Source: Strigamia acuminata (Eukaryota > Arthropoda > Chilopoda > Geophilomorpha > Linotaeniidae). From it: a stretch of DNA of 64,000 nt. The stretch lies in assembly GCA_949358305.1 (NCBI GenBank), contig OX442315.1, positions 15,340,427-15,404,426 of the forward strand, written 5' to 3'. Shown here piece after piece: positions 54,996-64,000 of the stretch. The first letter of the stretch is position 1. Each line of letters begins with the position of its first letter. The notes beneath the pieces are model-generated. The model had not been told where the DNA came from. It saw only the letters and a program-made list of their open reading frames with translations, and searched no databases. The translations under genes and the position numbers were made by a program.

Positions 54996-55298
54996 CTATT
55001 TTTGTTTATTTTCTTGATTTACAGTTCTGTTTGGTTTGTAGAGGGTTGAAAAAAAAGTTAAAAAAACAAAAGCACCAGTGGAAATATTTGACGTTGTTGG
55101 TGTTTCCTTTGGATCCATTTCACCGCTGTAACTGAGAAAAGACAAAATTAGAATAGAAAGTGTAACGATAAAGAGGGAAGACTCATAAATTAGTTTCTGT
55201 TTGCCCATAATCTGATGTGTGGCGGCCATTGCCAGACAATGCGATCGTATAAACAACGAGATCTTAACGAGATAATGCGAGAACCATGTCCATAACAA
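54996..55298 (-). CDS. doubtful small secreted/membrane ORF
   Basis: A 100-codon frame containing an inner Met with a hydrophobic stretch (YESSLFIVTLSILILSFLSY) then a soluble tail. Within it, TTTTGTCTTTTCTCAG looks like a splice acceptor, so the frame may instead be an intron-exon join of an unseen gene. No family recognised. Confidence 0.2.
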   Translation of the reverse strand: MLWTWFSHYLVKISLFIRSHCLAMAATHQIMGKQKLIYESSLFIVTLSILILSFLSYSGEMDPKETPTTSNISTGAFVFLTFFSTLYKPNRTVNQENKQK

Positions 55299-55569
55299 AA
55301 TTAATGGCCGTCTGGTTTTGTCTTCCCGTCTACTTAAAATCGTAATCCCCTGCCATCCGTTCCATTACTTTTATAATCATGACAACAAATATAAATAGGT
55401 ACATAAATTGTACGATTGAGATCATCGTACGGGTTAGATGTAAGTACAATCGTAATAAAATCTTCATTTTGGGCCGTTATTTTGGAATTTTTAAATTTAA
55501 AAGAAATAAACATTCGTTTATATTGGTTTTGTTTTTATTTTATTTTTTAGTGAAATTTACATGTAAAAG

Positions 55570-58500
55570 ATGCCAATCGTAACGAGTGATGAAGAATGTG
55601 GCGAGATAAGGTCTCAAATGGCCGTTCAAGTAATAAATAAATAAAATTACGAAAGAAAATTAAGAAAAATCTAAAATAATTTTTGAACTTTAAATTCCCC
55701 GACAGGAATTCGGTTATGTGGATGAAATTCGTGATGAAAGACGTAGACGTGGACGTGAACCATCGGAAATAATGTCAACATCAACATCAGGCACGATGAA
55801 CTTACGTGAGAATGCTCGCAATAGAATTCAACGTGCAAAGGTGAAAATACCGCCATTTTTATTCACACAAATAAAATTGAAACAAAACGAAATTTATTCC
55901 AATTTTATACAGGAAAAAACACAAGAGAAAATGAGACTAAAGTTTTTAAGTGAAAAATCAGCCACTGCAACTCGTTTTGACCAAGTGAGGAAAGAAAATG
56001 ACGAAATAACTTGAATTTTTGAATGCTAATTGCGTGTTGCACAGGTGCTGGAGGAAGAGTCGTCTAATTTGGACGCGGCGGTGCAGAAAATGTTAGATCG
56101 AAGACGGCCGGAGACTAAGGGGGAGTTTGAGGTAGGTTGGTGGGGTTTGGGAAGGGTTAGGTTATGTTAGTTTGGTTTTTCGTTTGCCACATGTCGGCAG
56201 CGTGACTGAGCGGTTTCCTGTCAATGATTCATTCATAGTTAGCCATCCCATTGTTGTTTTCTTTTTTTCCTCGTTCACTTGAGAGCCCACACCTGTTTTT
56301 CACGCTGACGTGATTTCTCAGGTGCATTTCACATACCTTCAGTGATTTTTTTTATTGTAATTTACATGAGGAAAATTCTTGCTTCATGAGGTTGTGACAT
56401 GGGTTGAGGAGTGAAGTGGATTTTATAGTCATTCGTTTGTGATATTGATAGAGTAAAAATATGAATATTTTATGGAGATTTTACTGTTTTAGAATAAAAT
56501 GTGAACATTTTATGCACGTTTTACTATTTTGGAGTAAATTGTTGACATTTTAGGTATATTTTTGAGGGATATGTGCATAAATTGACGTGTTGCAAGATTT
56601 GAGATTTGTAAATTTCAAACGGATTCATTGATGGTCGACAAGTCCACTACTGCAATTCGAACAAATCTACTAAAAATTGGTCAAAATGGTAGCAAATCTA
56701 TTGCAAATTTGAAGAAATTATTTCAAATTTGTAGGAAAATACCTCAAATTTTAGAAAAATACTTTAAATTTTAGAAAAATACTTTAAATTTTAGAAAAAT
56801 ACTTTAAATTTTAGAAAAATACTTTAAATTTTAGAAAAATACTTTAAATTTTAGAAAAATACTTTAAATTTTGGAAAAATACTTTAAATTTTGGAAAAAT
56901 ACTTTAAATTTTAGAAAAATACTTTAAATTTTAGAAAAATACCTCAGTTTTAAGAAAAATATCTCAATTTTGAGAAAAACACCTTAATTTTTAGAAAATA
57001 CCTCAATTTTGAGGAAAATACCTCAATTTTGAGAAAAATACTTCAATTTTGAGAAAAATATTACAATCAGTAGAAAAATCGTGTCAAGTTTGTTGAAAAT
57101 CTGTCACATTTGTAGAAAATCTCTCAAATATGAACAAAATCTACTGCATATCCATCAAATATGAACAAAATTTACTACATATCCTTCAAGTCTTACCAAA
57201 CCTAAACAAATCTCGTTGATTTTTATATTCATATTTAAAATGCACGTGTTAAATGACTACACGGGACATTACATCTCTTGAGCTTTTTTTAAATCCATTG
57301 TATACATAAGAAATTCAGTCCAATTAATCGTGGTCCAATTAGTTTTATTTTTCTGCTTGGCTGGGTTGGTGGAGCACATAAAATACAAACCTAGATTAAA
57401 GAAACATTGCGGTTTTTCGCAAGCTAGTGAATTATTTATTCAGGTTGAGCCATTCCATTGCGAGTAGTTACGTCGAAAACATGCGAAAGTTGCAAAAAGT
57501 GTTGATGTATAATTTTGACTTTGAATCGTTTTGTTAGTGTTGCGTGCGAAGATTTATTTTAATGCATTGATGGTCGGATTCTTCATGAGTGGGTCGTGCG
57601 TTCATTGCGGTGTAGTTCCGGCTTTTCTTTACGCAAGATAATGACCAAGGCCATTGCAAAACGCGCAATTGTCCTCGTGTTGCATCTATTCATTCAAAGT
57701 TAGTCGGGCAGAACGCTGGAAAAGTGTGGCAAGGTTTTAATTCACACACCTGTGCTCCACACTCGGACAATTAGCTGCGATTTAATGAGATAAGACGAGA
57801 TGGGGAAAAAATTAAAAAGAAAAGTAAATAATTGTGGGATTAAAGTGCTCTAATTTAACGTAATCTCCGCTTATATGTCGAACAATTCAAGGACTTTTTA
57901 ATTATTTTCTGCTTCTATCTTCCTCGTTCCATGAAACGAGCAAAAAAAATAATAATAATGAAATTAAAAGTAAAAAAAAATATGAAATAATTTATTTGTT
58001 TGTTTGCAGGTAAATGTCTACCATGTGCAGTGGCGTAGCAAGAAGTCAATGGGTCTGTGTGCAAGTTGGATTGATGGGCCCTTTAGCACGGGGCTTCTGG
58101 ATGTGGGGGGTCGCGAAATAGCGCTAAACACACTTTGGCCATTTTGTAGAGCCCTTTGGTAGAGCCGTAGCTAGGATTTTGAGTAGATTTATTCAAGAAA
58201 ACACTTTTTTTCATCCTTTGTGGGCCCATGTCAATTGCTACGCTGCTGGGCGATGGTAGGAATTTTGGTAAAGCCTAATCTGCGCGTGTGTAGGTGCAAC
58301 AAATGCATAGTTTTTGGAAATAATGGGTAAGGGGTCTAATTCATTTGTAGGCAATAAACAATTTTAGACGTTTGTGTTTTCGTGTGCAAATGAATGGAAT
58401 TTAGTGTTTGGATTTGGCGTCAAGATATACTGGGCACAGACTGCAATATGGTGTCAGTGCACTCGCGTTGCACCATTAATAATATTATTACTATTTTATT

Positions 58501-61500
58501 CTTTTATTAATTAGCGATGACAGGTCACAGACCCTTTTGACCGCCAACAGTACAAAAACAAATTCACCCCGACCCTCACAGTAACATAAAACGTAATACA
58601 GTCGAAACTCTTTATAACTAATCGCGATATAACGAATTATCGATATAACGAATACCTAAAAATGGCCGGTTTGGTTGGCGGGCCATAGAATACCATGTTA
58701 AAAAATGTCGATATAACGAATTATCGTTATAACGAATCGATTTTTCGGGTCCCTTGCGATTCGTTATAAAGAGTTTCGACTGTATCGGTATTGGTTTTGG
58801 AAAAAATATCGGATCCGGTATCGGGAATTGACAACACACGATATTTCTCCATATAAAATATAAGTGCAAACGTAATGGCTTTTCGAAGTTATAGAAAGGC
58901 ACTCTAGACGGATTTGTAAACAAAATTGCTGGATTAGGGCCCCGCAGGAGCGGATTTATTAGTTCTCGCGGGTGAAGGGTCCCTTAGAGCTGCAAGGAGC
59001 CCCAAAATTTAAAAAAATAAAAATTTCACAAAATAAATTTTTTTTGGTCCGAAATTTTATTTTCTGGAGCTCCGAAGTCACACTTTGCGAGGGGCCTCGA
59101 GTGGTGTAAATGCATGTCTTTCTGTTTGGAGATTTGTGTAAAATTGTGGCAATGTTGGCAGGGAAAGCCGACTTGTGCGAGATGTGTTGCCAGGACGACG
59201 GTGCGGGCTTAGGGTGGAGCGGAAATAATGCGCGATGATGACGTGATTGGAAATGTGAATTTGTTTGATATTGTGAATGAAAAAGGTTTGTTTTGAGTGA
59301 GTGGGCACAATGCGAATGGCCAAGCCATGGCCAAGCTCAAGCTGCTACGGAAGAGTGGACGGCACGCACTTGGGCGCCAACTGACCACTCCTTTGACCTC
59401 AGATGGTCAGCCAGCTGGTCGTGGTCACTAGTTGGAAGGACACACCCAACGACAGGAACCGGTGAAAGGAGAAATGCACCCTGGGGTTGATGTTGATTTC
59501 ATTTCTCTCCTCTCTTTCTAATGGCCGAACTTTAACCCAAACAACACGCACCTGGATTTCATAGCCAAGCTGGGTGTTTAATTTATGGTGATTTCAATGG
59601 GTCAACGTTCCTTTTTTAAATTCGTTCGCTCTTTCTCAAGGTTTTGTTTAATTTTGTGTTGCTTTTATGTCTGCTTTTGCTTTAGTTTTGGATTTTGCGT
59701 GTAAATGGCACTTGAAATGCCTTTTTTTGCACCAAATAAAAACTGCCATTTTTGTCAGCAATTACAATTTTGGTTTTTCGTTATATCGTTTTTCGTTATA
59801 ACGAGGCTCGACTGTAATTGTGTTCGTAGTAGCGAGGTTCAACCTGTATAGTGGCATGCTGCTTTAAGTGGGGTATACGGTATGTTTAAATTCACGTTTT
59901 TTGGTTGCGAATGCTTCATCTGCAAGCATTATCGGCAAGTAATTTTGAGTGGGGTCCGGATACTAGTGAAAATTTTTTTCGAGGTCCAGAAAAAGACAAC
60001 AAAATAAAACAAAAAGAACACAAAAAACACCAAAAACACCAAAAAAAAAACAAAAAAATCAAAAAAACACCAAAAAACAACAAAAATACCAAAAAAATAT
60101 ATAATAAAAAATATCTGGCGATCCAAGTTTCGACCTTCCGCGGGCCGGATCCGGACCGCGGGCCGCCAGTTGCCGACCGCTGCATTAGAACAATCGGAAG
60201 TTCCACCCCAAAATGGCAGCCAATTTGAATTTTGAATTTTGAATTTGCAGAAATCAAAATTAAGTTGCATGAACCACCAGAAAAATTTCTTTAGTTGTGG
60301 TTACGGTTGATGCAGTTTTTTGTGTCCGTTCTGTGAATTTCAATAGCTTTAATAAAACGCTGTCGTGTGCAATGGCGTAAAGCATGGAAAACTAACCGGT
60401 ATAGTGATCGGAATAGTGACATCATTATTTCTCTTTAAGGTCCTAAGGGTGAAATAATGATGGGAAAATGTAGATTATTATCGAACCACTACACGAGTAC
60501 ATTTGTTTTGTTTGCAATTAAGGCCTGGGGAATGGGATAAGGGATTAAGGGATTAGGATTAGAGCTGAATCTTCCATTTTATTCCCACAGCAATGTCAGC
60601 TCATTTTCATTCATATTTGAATTTTCATTAAACAAACACTAGGCCATAGACTAAATGGCAAACGATTTAGTCTGTTTTCAGTCGCAGTGAGCATGCGTGC
60701 GACATTTAAACAACAAAACATGTTTAAGTGCAAGTTAGACGCCTTGTTCACACTTGAACCACTTTTGTAGAAGTTGCGAATGCGAGAAACTTTAAATTTA
60801 ATGAATGCGTGGCCAGTGGTGTAGGCACGTTATGTTTAATTCATCTTGCGAGACACTTCCGGCATGGTTATTTGACGTCATTTGTATTTTTCCCTGGAAT
60901 TTGGTTGCTGGCGATTATTCGGACATTTGGGAGTTTGAAAAAAGCGTAATGCAATGCAATGAAATGTTGTATGGCTTTTAGTTGTGGACAATTGATCACC
61001 AGGTGGGGGTTGTATTTTGGACCACGTGCTAGTCTTGATAATCGTGCAGCTGGTTCTCGTTCTCTCTCTCTCTCTAGCTCTTTAAGGTAAAAGAATTAAG
61101 GAAGGGGAAAAAAACGACAAGTTATCAGTCAGTCAAGCAAAGGGAGATGATGTCAAACCCGTTTGGCAATGGCCATTGACGGACTGGTGGCAGAACAACA
61201 CACCTCTTTCTTAACTGCACCTCGTGACAAGACTTTAGTAGTCGCTGACAGATGGTTTGGACTGCGACTAGACAGACGTTTGTAAATGGTTTTATTAGAA
61301 TGAGTTTTGAGTCGGTCACAAACTCACAATATCGGTTTTGTGCGAGGGGGTGGGGGGGGGGGGGTTGGAATTTGTATGGAATCTTTCCGGGAAATCATTT
61401 TGTTGCGAGTTGCATAATGATGTAGGCAGGAATGGATTTTTTATTTATTTATTTATTTACTTATTTATTTTTTTTGTGATGTTGGAATTTGTAAAGTTTG

Positions 61501-64000
61501 GAGGTTTAATTTTTTGGGTTGGAATAAATGGGGAAATTTTTATTTTTTGTTGAAATAAATGTGGATATTATTTTTTTTTATTTAAATAAATGTAAAATTT
61601 GGAAAATTTACTATTTTTTTATTGATATAAATGGGAAATTTCATTTTTTTTGGGAAACTAATGGGAAATTTCATTTTTTTTCTGGGAAATTAATGGGAAG
61701 TTTTATTTTTTTACAGAAATAAATAAAACATATAATTTTTTTTTGCAAAATTAAATTAGAAAATTTTATTTTTTGGATAAATAAATGGAAATTTAATGTT
61801 TTATATTGCAATAAATGAGAATATTTTTATTTTTTTTATTTTTTAAGTGAGAAAAAAATTTTTTCTTCTGAAATTGATGAAAAATCCAATTTTTTCTTCA
61901 AACAAAAAAATAAAAATAAAAATAAAAAACTCCATTCCTCTTTCCATTTCTCAATGAACTACAGTGAAGCTCTAGGGCGAAGCCCACCCTAAACCCCCAA
62001 AAAAACGCAAAAAAACGCCAACTTAGTTGCACTAGCACTGCCCACCAACATTTAATGCAAGCTTTAAGTATACAAAGAGAGGGCTAACTAAAACGGAGGG
62101 TAATTCTTAATCGCCTCTCTGTATTTAAAGCGGAGGGGAGACCAGACAAGAGGGCACTTGAGTCGACAATAGGATCCCCCTCACTCGAGCCAATTAGAGC
62201 GCTTTACAAATTGCGACCAAACCAAACCAAACCTATCCACACTTTATTGCACCCTGGTGTTGAATTTTTTCCCCTTTCCTTCGCATCTTTACTGAGGAAG
62301 TGGTTTTGCACATTCCTCGAGCAAAGAAAAGATAGGGGACGGACGCAACGCGCAGAATACACCTCCAATAACGTCCGAAGCGTGAAGGAAGCGGCGTGTT
62401 TGGGTTTTGCTTTTGCGAAATTCATTTCAAGCGATGGGAATTTGTTGCGAGGGATGTCGGGATTAGAGCGGGAGAAAAGCTACGGGGTCACCCGTGTCGC
62501 CAGGTGCATTTATGTCCCAGCTGGGAATTGTCACTTTCCCAGGGGTCTCGCTCTTACGTGGGTCAAGTGGTCACCTGTGCTTGTGTGCTGTGATCTATGA
62601 ATTAAATTTAGCGATGGTTGTTTGGGGTTTTTTTTTTTATTTTTATTTTATTCTATTTTTTTGTTGATTTTTGTTTACAGGTGGATCAAGTGACGTCGTG
62701 GGATTTTTTCACTCGCGAGTGGAGTGGGGAGAGTGTGGATGGAGAAGGGAGTTTTTTGTATCCGTCGGTCAAGGAGAGTGTTTTGAAAGGTGATGGAGTT
62801 TTTAAAAGGTTTTTTGGTGGGGTTAAAGAGACGAAGTTGTGGCGGAGATTTGCCGGGTTGCCGCAACCGCCGCCGCCGCCATCGATTGAGCGGGATGAGA
62901 GCGAGGCTGCGAGAGAACTTGATCCGGAACCGGGTCCGAGTGTTGTTGAAGTAAGATTTGGTTTAAATAAAGAATTTTAAAGGAAATTGATTTTTTTTTT
63001 CCATTATTTTTGGTTGGGAAGACGTCAGTGGTCGTGGAGCCGAGGAAAGAAGCTAAAGGTAGGTTTTGGACTCTTAGTGGATGTTGGTGGGTTGGCGCCA
63101 TCTAGTGAGGAAATTTTGAATTGTTTTTGAAGAAGCGAAGATTTCTTCGCACGATTTGATTTCTTCGCCGGCGCATTGGAGTTCGTGTCCGCCAGTACCG
63201 GCTTTTGTGCTTCCGTCGCATGTAAGGATTGAGTTGGAGAAGCAATTGTATTATTTTCCATCGACGAAACCACGTGAGTTTATAGTAATTCATAATTTTT
63301 TGAAGTTTGTTTATTTTTTTGAAAATATTTCAGCTCTTGTGAATGATGAAAGTGGGAATGTGCACTCCTGGTGTCGGAATTTGGAAGATGAAGGATTCTA
63401 TGTGGGTCAGAAAGTTCGGCTTTCTGTGCAGAATAAAAATAAAATTAAAAATAGGCTGATTACGGAACAAGTATTTTTTTTTTTTTATTTCTTGAGGATT
63501 TATTTTAATTTTTTTTTGTGTTTTTTCGTGCAGAGTTTTCGGTTTTTCAGAGCTGATGCCGAACTGGCACAAGCTGTCAATCCTTTTCGTACTGTGGCAT
63601 TTAATAGACAGACTGTGCAAAGTGACGATGATTGGGCTGATCTCTTGACAACCGACATTGTATGAAAATTTAAAAAAAAATTATTTTTATTTAATTTTTG
63701 TATTTTTTCAGGGGTTGAATTTGTGCAGCGGGATGAACGAATCTGGGAATCGCTATCAACTGGATGTTCACGTAAAAACAATTCGATTTGGGCACCATCA
63801 TTTGTTTAGTGCTGAACACGTGTACGCGAGTAAACTGATGCAGTTATGCGAGAAGTTGCAACAACAGGAAAATCGAGATCTTATTTCGTTGATCAATTCT
63901 AGGGTATTGAATTTTTGCTAGATTTTAATTAATTTTAAATTTAATTTAATTTATTTATTTATTTTTTAGCTTCAAATTGTTGCTTCTGCAATTGAAAATA
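55570..64000 (+). CDS. CC2D2A: CC2D2A-like ciliary transition-zone protein (5' part)
   Basis: N-terminal part of a large gene, open at the window end. Predicted exons: 55570-55629, 55706-55840, 55913-55984, 56045-56131, 62681-62950, 63022-63058, 63133-63273, 63334-63470, 63534-63659, 63712-63903, 63970 onward. All junctions keep frame. Features: acidic start, an Arg-rich helical segment (VDEIRDERRRRGRE), EEESSNLDAAVQKMLDRRRP, WDFFTREW, a proline run, KPPLVNDESGNVHSW, then NPFRTVAFNRQ and HHLFSAEHVYASKLMQL. The last blocks recall the region around the first C2-like domain of CC2D2A, a transition-zone protein of the MKS module; this is recognition by eye, not a search. The first exon is the least certain. 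Intron 4 is 6.5 kb, against about 50-80 bp for most others. Confidence 0.62.
56690..57070. repeat. 20-bp minisatellite in CC2D2A-like intron 4
   Basis: About twelve nearly identical copies of ACTTTAAATTTTAGAAAAAT (56750-56945), followed by decayed CCTCAATTTTGAGAAAAATA copies. Confidence 0.92.
58028..58248. mobile_element. hAT-like MITE (221 bp)
   Basis: Terminal inverted repeats CAGTGGCGTAGC and CAGCAGCGTAGC (10 of 12 equal), typical of many non-autonomous hAT elements. Target duplication not evident. It lies in intron 4 of the CC2D2A-like gene. Confidence 0.5.
58599..58782. mobile_element. pogo/Tigger-like MITE (184 bp)
   Basis: Perfect 20-bp terminal inverted repeats (CAGTCGAAACTCTTTATAAC and complement) are flanked by TA on both sides (58597-58598, 58783-58784), as for Tc1/mariner-pogo elements. 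The interior repeats GATATAACGAATTATCG. No transposase. Confidence 0.85.
59770..59849. mobile_element. relic of pogo-like MITE end
   Basis: CGTTATAACGAGGCTCGACTG followed by TA, and a second partial end CGAGGTTCAACCTG followed by TA, resemble right ends of pogo-type MITEs. No matching left end found. Confidence 0.4.
59927..60182. mobile_element. relic of hAT-like MITE
   Basis: The right end GCGGGCCGCCAGTTGCCGACCGCTG (60158-60182) is the common hAT-type GGTCGGCAAC terminus. The left side at about 59927 keeps ATCGGCAAG and GGTCCGGAT in matching order. The centre is an A-rich run. Confidence 0.4.
60183..62680 (+). other. remainder of CC2D2A-like intron 4
   Basis: Intronic. It holds a T-rich repeat with GGGAAATTT(C/T)ATTTTTTT units (61480-61830), a (CT)n tract (61050-61075), a G-run (61348-61364) and a GC-richer islet (62200-62600) with two E-boxes. 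No coding exon recognised. Confidence 0.5.

Noticed and set aside
55841-55912. Reading through the second intron of the CC2D2A-like gene, which is open in frame
   Set aside because: Good GT and AG borders (AAAG|GTGAAA and TTATACAG|GAAA) and an AT-rich, low-complexity interior favour an intron; retention would add 24 residues without breaking the frame.

Overview
This is a eukaryotic nuclear window, most likely from an arthropod and probably an insect. It is AT-rich, and the genes are split by many short introns (about 50-80 bp) with GT/AG borders. It carries an Id/extra-macrochaetae type HLH gene, a mitochondrial trifunctional-protein alpha subunit, ciliary-type genes and hundreds of bases of AT-rich minisatellite. 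No species can be named from sequence alone.

Layout. Bases 500-13,800 are gene-dense: a small SRCR-domain secreted protein (-), GALE (-), HADHA (+, divergent from GALE across about 400 bp), a 217-aa probable ciliary protein (-), PTER (+, divergent from it, with a perfect RFX X-box between them) and TFB1M (-, tail-to-tail with PTER 44 bp apart). I reconstructed exon structures for these by eye. All reading frames close exactly, and product lengths match the families (GALE 368 aa, HADHA 763, PTER 347, TFB1M 341).

Bases 13,800-55,500 are nearly gene-free around one developmental gene, an Id/emc-like HLH inhibitor (CDS 36,404-37,543, TATA box 36,237). This desert holds GC-rich islets with many CAGGTG E-boxes, RFX X-boxes and a repeated E-box plus SMAD-type composite site. 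It also has fold-back elements (MITEs) and at least a dozen AT-rich minisatellite arrays.

A young, structurally complete LTR element lies at 17,405-24,272. It has 1.1-kb LTRs that look identical apart from one 44-bp indel, a GGGT target duplication, a primer-binding-like site and a polypurine tract. Between them is one uninterrupted 1,430-codon ORF with no recognisable gag, protease, reverse transcriptase or integrase. This is the best candidate for an undescribed system here.

From 55,570 to the window end runs a CC2D2A-like gene (+), cut by the window edge. Its 6.5-kb fourth intron collects MITEs.

How the genes relate: HADHA (fatty-acid beta-oxidation), GALE (Leloir pathway) and PTER are metabolic genes, and TFB1M serves the mitochondrial ribosome. 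The X-box-flanked 217-aa gene and the CC2D2A-like gene point to cilia. The SMAD/E-box composites are of interest because Id genes are classical BMP/Dpp targets and Id proteins antagonise E-box-binding bHLH factors.
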